From NCBI GenBank assembly GCA_964529305.1, contig CAZGUX010000131.1:11631-75630 (forward strand): a stretch of DNA of 64,000 bases. The letters are read 5' to 3'. The stretch comes from CAZGUX01 sp964529305. GTDB lineage: Bacteria > Acidobacteriota > Terriglobia > Bryobacterales > Bryobacteraceae. The notes under the pieces were generated by a model that was not told the origin of the DNA, ran no database searches, and saw only the letters and a list, made by a program, of their open reading frames with translations. This document shows, piece by piece, positions 35,351 to 44,221 of the stretch. Each line of letters starts with the position of its first letter. Position 1 is the first letter of the stretch. The translations under genes were made by a program, and so were the position numbers.

Positions 35351-35374
35351 CCGTCTCACTCCGTAGCGGTTCAC
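35351..35374. repeat. 15-bp-phased TCAC doublet
   Basis: CCGTCTCAC at 35351 and GCGGTTCAC at 35366 are 15 bases apart. The stretch TCACTCCGTAGCGGTTCACG differs in only three bases from TCACTCCGTGGTGTTTCACG at 63513. It lies between the VapC gene and the heparinase-like gene. Confidence 0.45.
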
Positions 35375-35415
35375 GCCGCTCTAGTACACCCGCTGCTTGA
35401 TCACAATCGCGTGTT

Positions 35416-37266
35416 TTACTGCAATTCAATTCTCGTGGTCATCACGCACGGGAACTGCCCCGGGTAACGGGCCACGATTGTCGAGATCGGCTCCTTGGCT
35501 CCAAACGCTCGCGACCGCCAACCGCTTTCCACCTTTCCACTCACAGACAGCGTCAAGCGGGCGCGACCCCCCAATTCAAACACCTGCGGAGACACCTCCC
35601 GGATAGGAACTCCGGCATGCCACCGCAGAACGACTTCATGGATTCCCGCAGGTCCTTCGATCCGATCCGTCACTGTGAGCGAATCAGGCTTCCGAAAGAC
35701 GCACCGTCGCTGGTGGGTAATGCCGCGATACTGGCACCGTGCCTCGACACGGTCCTCCGGTTCCGTCGACGTCCACTCGAGAAGGTCCACCGCCGGCGAA
35801 TGGAGCCAGCGAAAGGGTCCAGCAGGATCGGCCTGCTCCTGACCATCGACTTGGACCGTGTTGTGCATCGCGACGCCGCGAAACCGGTCCCGCTCGCCTT
35901 CGTCACCGACATAGGTGTAGGTGCCGGGATCGATCAACAACTCCTCGTCGCCCATCGTCAAGGTCAGGCTGAGCGCGTCGGCGTGGCTGTGTCCGGCTGA
36001 ACCGGCGCCCATGCCGCCAGCGTCGAGAACCAGGTGGACCTCGCTGGCAGCCATCACGCAGAGTCCCGAGCTGGCGAAGCGAACACTGATGGGCGTCGCG
36101 GGAGCGGCGACAGGAACAGATGGACCCAGCCACCACGCCGCCTGTTCGTCAAACGCCGCGCGGTCGCGCAACCATTCGCCTCGGTCCAACAGCGCCGTAG
36201 CCGTCGCCAGCGAGCCAAGCGCAAAGCGGCTTCGATCACCATAGGGGTGAAACAACCGGCCGCCATCGTCGTCACCGAAGAAGGAAAGCCTGCCGGAGCA
36301 GGGAACCAGGGCATTGACGTACGCGACCATCCGCTCCAGGCTCTTGAGATAGTCCGCCGAAATGCCGGCCGGGGGCCCGGCACCGGGCGAGGGCGCCCGC
36401 CCCACCAGATGGAACAGAAAGAAATCGAGCGCGTAGACGTGATAATACGTCGACTGCTCGAAGTGGCTTCCGTCGTCCCGTACCTGTTTTCGCATCGTCT
36501 CCGCGGTGACCGCGTCGCCCAATTCTCCCCAGCGGGCAGACCGGGGCAGGGCAGGGAAGAGACGCCCCACCGCGGCCAGTGCTACCGCTTCGCCGAGCAG
36601 GTGCGTGTTGGGAGAGAAGTAGACCGACAGGTTCTGCTCCAAATAGCAACCGTGACGGTAAATCTGTTCCACCATCCACTGGCGGAAGACCGCGTCGAAC
36701 GCCTCGCCCGCGATGTGGAAGATCCAGATCCACGAGAGCAGGCGGAAGGCCACCTCCAGCGCACTGGTCCAGTTGATGCCGCGCAGATACGGGTTTTCGC
36801 GCTCCCAGTGCCGTAACTGCGCCGGGATCGCGTCGACGAAACGCGCATCCCGCGTCAGCCGCCACGCCTGCGCCAGGACGACCAGGTGCTGGTGGCGGTT
36901 CAACTCCCAAATGATCTTGTGATCGCCCACGCGGCGCACGTCGAGATACGGGACCCGGCGGAAATACTCGAGGCCCGACTCGCGTTGATGAACGAAGTCG
37001 CGCCGCCACGGGATCTCTTCGAGAAAGGAACACTTGCCGAGGCCCAGAAGTGGAATGCGGCTGGCCAGGATGGATTCGGCGAGTTGAAGGAGTTCAAGCG
37101 CGTACGGCCTATCCCGCAGGGATTGCGCGACCCGCTCCGGATCCGGAAGGCCGCCGAGCGGGGCGGGGACCTCAACGCCGATTCGCGGCGGGCGGCGAAG
37201 CAGATAGAAATTGGCGGCCTCCTGCTTCAGCCGGAACAGGATCTCGTCGAGGGAGCGCACAGGCAT
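35416..37266 (-). CDS. Heparinase II/III-family polysaccharide lyase-like protein (616 aa)
   Basis: The N-terminal alpha/alpha toroid (WELNRHQHLVVLAQAWRLTR, FSPNTHLLGEAVAL) and C-terminal beta sandwich (AGHSHADALSLTLTMGDEEL, LIDPGTYTYVGD, HNTVQVDG) are those of heparinase II/III or alginate-lyase-like proteins. In polysaccharide clusters these probably trim or edit the acidic polymer. No signal peptide is obvious. The ATG at 37266 overlaps the DegT stop (ATGA) and is preferred over the GTG at 37269. Similar genes usually sit beside bi-domain oxidoreductases, here found 11 kb away at 22294. Confidence 0.88.
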   Translation of the reverse strand: MPVRSLDEILFRLKQEAANFYLLRRPPRIGVEVPAPLGGLPDPERVAQSLRDRPYALELLQLAESILASRIPLLGLGKCSFLEEIPWRRDFVHQRESGLEYFRRVPYLDVRRVGDHKIIWELNRHQHLVVLAQAWRLTRDARFVDAIPAQLRHWERENPYLRGINWTSALEVAFRLLSWIWIFHIAGEAFDAVFRQWMVEQIYRHGCYLEQNLSVYFSPNTHLLGEAVALAAVGRLFPALPRSARWGELGDAVTAETMRKQVRDDGSHFEQSTYYHVYALDFFLFHLVGRAPSPGAGPPAGISADYLKSLERMVAYVNALVPCSGRLSFFGDDDGGRLFHPYGDRSRFALGSLATATALLDRGEWLRDRAAFDEQAAWWLGPSVPVAAPATPISVRFASSGLCVMAASEVHLVLDAGGMGAGSAGHSHADALSLTLTMGDEELLIDPGTYTYVGDEGERDRFRGVAMHNTVQVDGQEQADPAGPFRWLHSPAVDLLEWTSTEPEDRVEARCQYRGITHQRRCVFRKPDSLTVTDRIEGPAGIHEVVLRWHAGVPIREVSPQVFELGGRARLTLSVSGKVESGWRSRAFGAKEPISTIVARYPGQFPCVMTTRIELQ

Positions 37267-38369
37267 CACGCCGTTGTCGCGGCTGCTACTTCTTCGACAG
37301 CGGCGCTTACCTCGCGCACCTGCGCGTCGGTCAACTCCGGATAGATGGGCAAAGACAGAACTTCGCGCGCGGCACGCTCGGAATGCGGGAAATCCCCTTC
37401 GGCGTAGCGTGGGGTCGAATAAGCCGGCTGCAGGTGCAGCGGCTTCGGGTAATGAATCGCCGTCGCCACACCGCGTGCCGCCAGTTCCTTTTGCAGTTCG
37501 TCACGTCTCGGAGTCCGAATCGTATAGACGCAATACGCATGCCGCGCATACGGCATCGACCGAGGAATGGAGACCGACGAAATCGACACATCGTACAGCG
37601 CCGCTCGGGAACGGCGGGCCGCGATCCACCGGTCCAGATAGCGGAGTTTCACACGCAGGATGGCGCCCTGCAGTCCTTCCAGCCGGTAGTTGTAGCCGAG
37701 ACGTTCATGGTGATACTTGCGCTCCTGGCCCCAGTCGCGGAGCATCCGGATGGTGCGGGCGAACTCGGGGTTGTTGGTTGTCACGGCGCCGCCCTCGCCG
37801 CAGGCGCCCAGATTCTTACCGGGATAGAAGCTGAGACAGCCGAGGTCGCCGAGGCCGCCCGTCCGCTGGCCTTTGTACTCGGCCCCGTGTGCCTGGGCCG
37901 CGTCTTCGATCACGACCAGGCCCCGCCGGCGCGCGATCTCGGTCAGCGGATCCATGTCGGCCGGATGGCCGTAGAGGTGCACGGGGAGGATCGCTTTGGT
38001 GCGATCGGTGATCGCGTTCTCGACCTGATCGACATCCATGTTGAACGAGGCCGGATCGATGTCGACAAACACCGCCGTTGCCCCGGTATAGCGGATGGCC
38101 GCTACCGTGGCGGCGAACGTAAACGGTACCGTAATCACCTCGTCGCCGGGGCCTACTCCCGCCGCCAGCAGCGCCAGATGCAGCGCGCTCGTACCGGAAT
38201 TCACGGCGATCGCCTGCCGCACCCCGCAGTACGCGGCGAATTCCTCTTCGAAGGCCGACACTTCCGGACCAAGGATGAACGCGCCGTCGGCCAGGACACG
38301 GCCAACCGCCTCGTCAATTTCGGGTTTCAGGCTCTGATATTGAGCTTTGAGATCGAGCAGTGGGATCAC
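37266..38369 (-). CDS. DegT/DnrJ/EryC1 sugar aminotransferase (367 aa)
   Basis: PLP-dependent enzyme that aminates keto-sugars such as the Gmd product. Motifs are IPLLDLKAQYQSLKPEIDEA, VNSGTSALHLALLAAGVGPG, DAAQAHGAEYKG, and SFYPGKNLGACGEGGA with the Schiff-base Lys. The start is a GTG at 38369, where family similarity begins. It is divergent from the dehydrogenase gene, with 61 bases between them that probably hold both promoters. Confidence 0.92.
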   Translation of the reverse strand: MIPLLDLKAQYQSLKPEIDEAVGRVLADGAFILGPEVSAFEEEFAAYCGVRQAIAVNSGTSALHLALLAAGVGPGDEVITVPFTFAATVAAIRYTGATAVFVDIDPASFNMDVDQVENAITDRTKAILPVHLYGHPADMDPLTEIARRRGLVVIEDAAQAHGAEYKGQRTGGLGDLGCLSFYPGKNLGACGEGGAVTTNNPEFARTIRMLRDWGQERKYHHERLGYNYRLEGLQGAILRVKLRYLDRWIAARRSRAALYDVSISSVSIPRSMPYARHAYCVYTIRTPRRDELQKELAARGVATAIHYPKPLHLQPAYSTPRYAEGDFPHSERAAREVLSLPIYPELTDAQVREVSAAVEEVAAATTA

Positions 38370-38430
38370 GCCGCTTCCTGATTGTAGCGGAGTGGGCGTT
38401 GTATCCTGGCATCGGACCCCTCTTCCCATC

Positions 38431-39684
38431 ATGAATTCCCAGGTAGCTGTACTCGGACTCGGTTACGTCGGTTGTGTCTCGGCCGCCTGTCTGGCGGACC
38501 TCGGCCATCAGGTCGTCGGTGTCGATCGTGACCCTCACAAGGTCGACTGCGTGCAGAAAGGCATCCCGCCTTTCTATGAGCCGGGTCTCGAAGAGTTGAT
38601 CCGCCAGAACGTGGATCGAGGCAGGCTGCGCGCCTCCACCACCATCGCCGGGTCCCTGGCGGAGGCTGATATCGCACTGATCTGCGTTGGCACGCCGTCG
38701 GAGCGGAACGGGAACCTCGGTCTCGACCAGTTGCGGCGGGTGTCCGAAGAGATCGCCTCCACGCTCGATCTTCGAACCAAGCCACTGATCGTTGCCGTCC
38801 GCAGCACGGTGTTCCCGGGAACCTGTGACGAGGTGGTGTCGGCCGCCTTCGGGGGCCATCCGCTCGTCCGGGTTGTTTCGAACCCGGAATTCCTGCGCGA
38901 GGGCAGCGCGGTGAAGGATTTTCTCGAGCCTTCGCTGCTGGTGGTGGGCAGCGGCGACCGGGCTGCCATGGAGCAGGTCGCCGCGTTGTACTCCTCTCTC
39001 CCAGTCGAGCCGTGCCTGGTCTCGCTGCGTACCGCGGAGATGATCAAGTACGCCTGCAACGCTTTTCATGCCGTGAAGATCGGATTCGCCAACGAAATCG
39101 GCTCGCTGGCTACCCAGTTGGGCGTCCCCGCGCCCGAAGTGATGGAGACGCTCTGCCGCGACGTCAAGCTGAACCTCTCGCCGGCGTATTTGAAACCGGG
39201 GTTTGCGTTTGGAGGGTCGTGCCTGCCCAAGGACCTGCGGGCATTGGTCTATCGCGCCGGCCGAATGGATCTCCACTTACCCCTGCTCGAATCGGTGCTG
39301 CCCGCGAACGACGCGCACCTGCGGCGCGCGATTCAATCGGTTCTGGAATTGGGAACGGATGCCAAGATCGGTGTCTTCGGCCTGGCCTTCAAAGAGAACA
39401 CCGACGACCTACGGGAAAGCCCGGTGGTGACTCTGCTCGAGACCCTGATCGGCAAGGGGCGCGAACTGCGCGTGTACGATCCGCACATTCAGCTCGATCA
39501 GATCTACGGCAGCAACCGGAATTTTCTGTTGTCCTCGATTCCGCACGTCGGGCGGCTGATGGTTGGGTCGTTGGAGGAACTGTGCACCTGGGCGACGCAC
39601 GTGGTGGTGGCGCAGAAGCCGGGGCAGGGAATTCGGGAGCGTTTGGCAGGGTACGGAAAGCCGACGCTGAACCTGGTCGAATAG
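38431..39684 (+). CDS. algD: Nucleotide-sugar 6-dehydrogenase, AlgD-like (417 aa)
   Basis: UDP-glucose/GDP-mannose dehydrogenase family: NAD loop VAVLGLGYVGCVSAACLA, IALICVGTPS, VVSNPEFLREGSAV, EMIKYACNAFHAVKIGFANE, and the catalytic Cys in PGFAFGGSCLPKDLRAL. The last motif is closest to GDP-mannose dehydrogenases as I remember them, so GDP-mannuronate is the likely product. A UDP-sugar substrate cannot be excluded. With a Gmd-like enzyme also present, GDP-mannose would be a branch point. Confidence 0.88.
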   Translation: MNSQVAVLGLGYVGCVSAACLADLGHQVVGVDRDPHKVDCVQKGIPPFYEPGLEELIRQNVDRGRLRASTTIAGSLAEADIALICVGTPSERNGNLGLDQLRRVSEEIASTLDLRTKPLIVAVRSTVFPGTCDEVVSAAFGGHPLVRVVSNPEFLREGSAVKDFLEPSLLVVGSGDRAAMEQVAALYSSLPVEPCLVSLRTAEMIKYACNAFHAVKIGFANEIGSLATQLGVPAPEVMETLCRDVKLNLSPAYLKPGFAFGGSCLPKDLRALVYRAGRMDLHLPLLESVLPANDAHLRRAIQSVLELGTDAKIGVFGLAFKENTDDLRESPVVTLLETLIGKGRELRVYDPHIQLDQIYGSNRNFLLSSIPHVGRLMVGSLEELCTWATHVVVAQKPGQGIRERLAGYGKPTLNLVE

Positions 39685-39751
39685 CCGGCAACCGCGCGAC
39701 GTGCGGGCGTTCTGATAAGTCATGTCGCCCTTTTGTACGTTTCCCCGCCCC

Positions 39752-40157
39752 CTACAGTTTCACCACCTTCAGGCCGGGGATCTGCTCAAAGTGGCGGCAA
39801 TTGCCTGTACCCACTGCGTAGCCGAGTTCCAGGGCGCTGGCACCGATCAGCAGATCGGAGAGTGGGATGCGGACGCCGCGCGCTTGGCTTTGACCGTCGA
39901 TCTGCCCGGCGCGGAGAGCAATCGGAATCGTCACCGGCTGGATCGGCACACCAAACAGTAGATCGTCCAGGAAACCTTGCCTTCGTTCGCGCCGTTCGGC
40001 GCTGTCTGCACGAGCGATCCCGTGAGCGAGTTCGAGCACCGTCACGACGGACATGGCGATTCCTTCGTCGCCCATTTCCAATGCCACCGCTTTCTAGCAG
40101 TTGGCGTGCCATCTTGCCCTGGCGTTCGGCGGCGACAGCGGCAGTCGAGTCCAGCAT
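39752..40157 (-). pseudogene. VapC-type PIN toxin, frameshifted
   Basis: The start MLDSTAAVAAERQGKMARQL at 40157 (TGATG overlap with the antitoxin stop) gives the first PIN strand. Around 40088 the frame shifts. The other frame continues LEMGDEGIAMSVVTVLELAH and ends with IPLSDLLIGASALELGYAVG and RHFEQIPGLKVVKL. Joined, the two halves make a full-length VapC. A one-base indel, or a sequencing error, breaks it. Confidence 0.75.
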
Positions 40158-40441
40158 CAGTCCCAACTGGGCGGCTCCAACGGCTCTGGATGGGCGGCAA
40201 TCGCCGCTTCGACATCCCTAGCGAAGTCAGGATCGATGGTCGCCACGGAGCCGGCCGGCATCAGGGCGATGCACTCGGAAATCTTGCGGTGTCGCGGTTC
40301 GGCCGGCCGGATCACGGCGACAGGCTGCGCGTCGCGCTCGACGATGATCTCGCCTCCTGTCTCGACCCGCTTGAGGATCGATCGCACATCCCTAACCAAG
40401 TCGGCTTCGCTGATGTGAAGAGGCTCCATACCTCGGATCAT
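40157..40441 (-). CDS. Phd/YefM-type antitoxin (94 aa)
   Basis: MEPLHISEADLVRDVRSILK and RVETGGEIIVERDAQPVAVI are the N-terminal DNA-binding fold of Phd-type antitoxins. The C-terminal helix (DFARDVEAAIAAHPEPLEPP) would wrap the toxin. The ATG at 40441 has GAGGAAG upstream; an ATG at 40429 is possible. It is translationally coupled to a VapC gene that is frameshifted, so the pair may be inactive. Confidence 0.82.
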   Translation of the reverse strand: MIRGMEPLHISEADLVRDVRSILKRVETGGEIIVERDAQPVAVIRPAEPRHRKISECIALMPAGSVATIDPDFARDVEAAIAAHPEPLEPPSWD

Positions 40442-40531
40442 AGCGTTTCTTCCTCTTGGCTGTCGTCGTCCCGAGGGCGGTCATGAGCGTGCGCGACGGC
40501 CTTGAAACGCGGGCGCCTTTCCGCAGCAGGG

Positions 40532-40900
40532 CTAGCCGCGAACGTCTACCCGTGCCCCAGCGGGCGTTGCCGGGGAAAGACTGGCGGCCAGGGCTCTGTC
40601 TCTGCCTAAGCGATCCAGTTCCCGCCGGGCGTTGTCACGACTCTGCCGGATCCGCTCCACCAGCCGTTCCGTTCGGGCCAGCGCGGCGGTCAGGCGTTCG
40701 CGCGGCCAAGGTTGTGTCTCCCCTTTCGATAGCAACTCGGCAAGCTGCTCGATGGCCCGGCTGCGGGCGATCACCAGGGGAACCAACGAGATCAGGTTCT
40801 CAAAGTCCATCGCTTCCAGTTGCCGGTCCGTCTCGTCCAGCCAGTCGATCAGAGCGCTGCCGGGAGCAGTCCAGTCAGGCGTCTTGAAAAGGACACTCAT
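40532..40900 (-). CDS. FliT-like flagellar protein, candidate FliD chaperone (122 aa)
   Basis: Small helical protein: SALIDWLDETDRQLEAMDFE, then LERLVERIRQSRDNARREL-type heptads. FliT and similar chaperones are short helical proteins usually encoded beside fliD, and this gene overlaps the fliD stop by 4 bases (ATGA). The sequence alone is not diagnostic; the position makes the assignment. It reads on the same transcript as fliD from the sigma-28 promoter at 42277-42303. Confidence 0.6.
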   Translation of the reverse strand: MSVLFKTPDWTAPGSALIDWLDETDRQLEAMDFENLISLVPLVIARSRAIEQLAELLSKGETQPWPRERLTAALARTERLVERIRQSRDNARRELDRLGRDRALAASLSPATPAGARVDVRG

Positions 40901-42255
40901 TCGTTCTTGCCGTAGAGCGTCACGTTCAGACTCTGAATCGACGCATCGAGTACACGCTGTTGAGATTCGAGGCCGGCGAGCAACGCGTCGGCAGCCTGTA
41001 GTTTCGCGGTGACGCTGAGCCGGAGAACGCTTACCCGCTCGGTCAAAATGGCGACCTGGTCTGTCAACGCCTTGTCGGTCTTGTCGTATTGGTCCTGCTC
41101 GACCTTGATCAGACCGATGACCGGGTCGCTCAGTTGGGTGAACTTGGAGGCCAGCGCGCCGAGACCGGAGCTTTCGCTCCCGAGCAACGTGAACGCATCC
41201 TGAATGTTGGTTTCCGAGAGCGTGTCGAAGGTGGTTTGATTGAACGAAGCCTTCCCCTGGCTGTCGAATTCGATGCCGAGATCGGCCAGACCCTGCACGG
41301 TGCCGGAGGAAGAGCGGTACGAAGCCACCTGGCGCAGCGCGCCGGCCACCTCCCGGACCAGGAAGTTGCCGGTCAGCAGGCCGGCCGCGGACCCGACCTG
41401 GGCATCCACCTGGAAGACGACGGAATTGTATTGGGCCACAAAGCTCTCCAGGCTGCTTTGCAGCCTGGATCGGTCGCTCGCCAGCGTCAACGTGACGGTT
41501 TCCGAACCGGATGTCGTGTCCAGGATGTTGAACGTAATGCCCGGCACGACATCGTTGATCAACGTGCCGGACTTGCTCACCGCCGCGCCATTGATCTTGA
41601 ATTCGGTATTGGCGCCGTCGTCCACGGTGGCGAGCAGGCTGACGGGAGTTCCCGTAGGATCGTCCACCAGCGTGATGGGTTTGTGGCCGTTGGCGTTCGC
41701 CGTGATGGACAGATAGTAGGGGTTTGCGCCCGTGCCGGTGGTCAACACCGTGGCGGTGACACCGGCGCCCAAATTGTTGATCTTGTCTCGAAGCCCGGTC
41801 AGGTTGTTCTCCTGTGCGGTCAGGGTGAGGTTGTACTCCTGGCCGTTCACGCTCAGCCGGACCGAACCCGTGGCCGACACCGGCGTCGCCGTCGAATTCG
41901 CGTAGCCCGCCGTGGTCGCCGAAGCTGCGTGCGCAATCGAGGTGATGTCGCTGATCGTGTAGGTCGCCGGCGCCGAGGCCCCGGTGTAGGTGACCGAGAC
42001 GATCGCGGCGTCGGAACTACTGGCGTAGAGCGCCTTCTCCGCCCCTACCTGGCCCAAATCCGCCAAAGTACTCCCCAACGTAGCCACTGCTCCGTTGAGA
42101 TTGGTCAGCAGTTGCTTCCGGCCGAGCAGGTCAACCTGATCCTGCTGAAGACGTTGGATCGGCACCGAGGCGATCTTGACCTGGCGGTCCAGGATGGTCT
42201 GAAAATCCTGCGAGAACTGGCTGATGCCGACGAAGGCGAGTGGAGAGGTGGCCAT
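40897..42255 (-). CDS. fliD: Flagellar hook-associated protein 2 (filament cap)
   Basis: FliD caps the filament and folds incoming flagellin. The N-terminal FliD domain (FVGISQFSQDFQTILDRQVK, PIQRLQQDQVDLLGRKQLL) and the C-terminal domain (RSRLQSSLESFVAQYNSVVF; GLADLGIEFDSQGKASFNQT) are clear, with helical ends (LTDQVAILTERVSVLRLSV). The length, 452 aa, is normal. AGGACTCC-type leader sequence and a near-consensus sigma-28 promoter precede it. fliC lies 39 kb away at the window start. Confidence 0.93.
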   Translation of the reverse strand: MATSPLAFVGISQFSQDFQTILDRQVKIASVPIQRLQQDQVDLLGRKQLLTNLNGAVATLGSTLADLGQVGAEKALYASSSDAAIVSVTYTGASAPATYTISDITSIAHAASATTAGYANSTATPVSATGSVRLSVNGQEYNLTLTAQENNLTGLRDKINNLGAGVTATVLTTGTGANPYYLSITANANGHKPITLVDDPTGTPVSLLATVDDGANTEFKINGAAVSKSGTLINDVVPGITFNILDTTSGSETVTLTLASDRSRLQSSLESFVAQYNSVVFQVDAQVGSAAGLLTGNFLVREVAGALRQVASYRSSSGTVQGLADLGIEFDSQGKASFNQTTFDTLSETNIQDAFTLLGSESSGLGALASKFTQLSDPVIGLIKVEQDQYDKTDKALTDQVAILTERVSVLRLSVTAKLQAADALLAGLESQQRVLDASIQSLNVTLYGKNE

Positions 42256-42276
42256 GGGGAGGACTCCCTGTTAGGC

Positions 42277-42303
42277 TTATCGGCAGCGGTGGGGAAAGCG
42301 TTA
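42277..42303 (-). promoter_or_regulatory. Sigma-28 (FliA) promoter of fliD
   Basis: On the minus strand: TAACGCTT (42303-42296; 6 of 8 to TAAAGTTT), an 11-base spacer, then GCCGATAA (42284-42277), a perfect -10 element. It lies 22 bases before the fliD start. This is a strong match to the sigma-28 consensus, so fliD and the FliT-like gene are likely late flagellar genes. Confidence 0.8.
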
Positions 42304-42428
42304 GCGCGAGGCGGCGATCCAAATGCGGAAGCGACCGCTCACGATGGGATTGTCAACGTATAGGCTCCTCTTGCACTGAAGGACCCGAAACCGGGCCTTT
42401 CCGGTGAGGCTTTGAGGAGAATCCAGGG

Positions 42429-42677
42429 ATGACCACGAAGGCCAGCACATACCCTCTCCGCCTGCCGCTGTCGCTGAAGCGGGCGGTGGAGAGACTGAGC
42501 AAACAGGACGGAACCAGTATCAACCAGTTTGTCGTCATGGCGGTCGCGGAGAAGGTATCGGCAATGACGACAACCACTTTCTTCGAAGAACGCCGCAGCC
42601 AGGGCGACCGGGAGGCATTCCGTCGTATCTTGAACCGGGAAGGCGGCGAGCCGCCACGCCCCGGCGATGACCTGTAG
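42429..42677 (+). CDS. HicB/ribbon-helix-helix-like protein (82 aa)
   Basis: MTTKASTYPLRLPLSLKRAV, ERLSKQDGTSINQFVVMAVA and EKVSAM show the strand-helix-helix of a ribbon-helix-helix protein, as in HicB-type antitoxins. FFEERRSQGDREAFRRILNR is the partner-binding tail. No toxin gene follows, so it may be an orphan antitoxin or a small regulator. A purine-rich stretch (TTTGAGGAGAA) lies upstream. Confidence 0.7.
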   Translation: MTTKASTYPLRLPLSLKRAVERLSKQDGTSINQFVVMAVAEKVSAMTTTTFFEERRSQGDREAFRRILNREGGEPPRPGDDL

Positions 42678-42736
42678 CCGGCCAATTGGATCTCGATCTC
42701 GATAAAGACCGGCGCCTTCTGGCAAACTGAAGATTC

Positions 42737-43582
42737 GTGGCCGACACCGTCACTCCTCAACATGCCCAGGAAGTCGCCTCCGGCGACCGCTTTGAATTCG
42801 GCCGCAATTGGGCCGAGTTCCTCAAGCGGCTCAACGACGGCCGGATTGCCATCGCCGAGGACTCCCTCGCCGAGTATCTGGAAACTCGAAACCTCGGAGG
42901 CCTCAGTTTCCTGGATGCCGGCTGTGGCAGCGGCATCTTCTCGCTGGCCGCGCGCCGGTTGGGCGCGCGCGTCGTCTCCTTTGACTACGATCCCCACTCG
43001 GTCGCCTGCGCCCGCGAGTTGAAACGCCGTTACTTCCCAGGCGACCCCGACTGGACGATTGCCGAAGGCTCCGTCCTCGACCCGGCGTTTCTTTCAGGGC
43101 TGGGTGAATTCGACATCGTCTATTCGTGGGGCGTGCTCCACCATACCGGCGCCATGTGGCAGGCGCTCGCGAACGTCGTCCCGCCGGTTCGTCCCGGAGG
43201 CCGTCTGTTTCTCTCCATCTATAACGACCAGGGCAAGATCAGCCGCCGCTGGAGGTCGGTAAAACAGCTCTACAACCGGCTGCCTCCGGCCCTGCGCTTC
43301 CTGGTGTTGTGGCCGGTGGGCGTTCACCTCTGGTGGCGTCCGGTCGTCAAGGACTTCCTGCTTCTACGCCCGTTCCACCAGTGGCGGGACTACGTGCGCC
43401 GGCGCGGCATGTCCCCCTGGCACGACGTGGTCGACTGGGTCGGCGGCTACCCGTTCGAAGTCGCCAAGCCGGAGGAGATTTTCTCGTTTTACCGCAAGCG
43501 CGGCTTCTCGCTCGAAGTGCTGTCCACCTGTGGCGGAACACTGGGCTGCAATCAGTTCGTGCTGCGCCGGAAAGCGGAGTAG
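42737..43582 (+). CDS. Class I SAM methyltransferase (281 aa)
   Basis: Motif I is FLDAGCGSGIFSLAARRLGA (about residues 55-74), with VVSFDYDPHSVACARELKRR, FDIVYSWGVLHHTGAMWQAL and PGGRLFLSIYNDQGKISRRW. The last phrase and the C-terminal RPFHQWRDYVRRRGMSPWHD are typical of methyltransferases in polysaccharide and natural-product loci. The start is a GTG at 42737. It lies between fliD and the OGT-type gene, consistent with a sugar-decorating role. Confidence 0.88.
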   Translation: MADTVTPQHAQEVASGDRFEFGRNWAEFLKRLNDGRIAIAEDSLAEYLETRNLGGLSFLDAGCGSGIFSLAARRLGARVVSFDYDPHSVACARELKRRYFPGDPDWTIAEGSVLDPAFLSGLGEFDIVYSWGVLHHTGAMWQALANVVPPVRPGGRLFLSIYNDQGKISRRWRSVKQLYNRLPPALRFLVLWPVGVHLWWRPVVKDFLLLRPFHQWRDYVRRRGMSPWHDVVDWVGGYPFEVAKPEEIFSFYRKRGFSLEVLSTCGGTLGCNQFVLRRKAE

Positions 43583-43606
43583 ACTCACACTTAAGGGAGG
43601 GCAGGA

Positions 43607-44146
43607 ATGGATACCAGGACTCTCGTGGATGTCGACGAGTACCTCCGCACCAGCTTCGACGGCCCGGACTGCGAATATCTGGACGGGGAGATTGTGGAGC
43701 GGAATATGGGCGAGTTGCCGCATAGCCGGATTCAGGGAACCTTGACGTACCTGCTCATGCAGATGGCTTCCCGCCTTGAGTTACAGGTGCTGCTGGAGAT
43801 CCGAATTCAGATTCATAGCCGGCGCTACCGGGTTGCTGACGTCGCAGTTTGGCGCGACGGTCCGATTGGCGACCGGATCCCTACGGTTCCTCCCTTTCTG
43901 GTTGTGGAGATCCTCTCCCCGGAAGACCGCATCGTGCGGATGCAGCTGAAAATCACCGAATACCTCTCGATCGGCGTGGAGTGGGTCTGGATCATCGACC
44001 CACGGGAAAAGACCGCCCTCTGCTACTCCCAGCGGAACCCGGCCGGCGCCGCCTGCGAGGTCCTCCGGACAGAAAACCCGGAGATCTCGATTCCGCTGGA
44101 ATCGGTCCTCCGCCCGTCACCCAGCGAGCCTTCTCCAACTAGTTGA
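43607..44146 (+). CDS. Uma2-family (DUF820) endonuclease-like protein (179 aa)
   Basis: PD-(D/E)xK-like fold: LVDVDEYLRTSFDGPDCEYL at the N-terminus, YRVADVAVWRD, VVEILSPEDRIVRMQLKITE and VEWVWIIDPREKTA. The Asp, Glu and Lys positions of the family are present. Uma2 proteins are plentiful in Acidobacteriota and cyanobacteria; their role is uncertain. A strong GGGAGGGCAGG site precedes the ATG. A second copy is at 55539-56147. Confidence 0.85.
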   Translation: MDTRTLVDVDEYLRTSFDGPDCEYLDGEIVERNMGELPHSRIQGTLTYLLMQMASRLELQVLLEIRIQIHSRRYRVADVAVWRDGPIGDRIPTVPPFLVVEILSPEDRIVRMQLKITEYLSIGVEWVWIIDPREKTALCYSQRNPAGAACEVLRTENPEISIPLESVLRPSPSEPSPTS

Positions 44147-44221
44147 ACTGCCGGCTGGAACGGGGAGATGACGTCTGCATCAACTGCTGATGCATATGGC
44201 ATCTCGTCGTATAATTTTCTT

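Noticed and set aside
25482..35415. Direct repeats as attachment sites for the recombinase at the island ends
   Set aside because: I compared the flanks by eye and found no convincing repeat longer than about 10 bases.
41089..42363. Open frame on the plus strand opposite fliD
   Set aside because: It is low-complexity and Gly/Arg-rich with no motif, and fliD on the other strand is certain.
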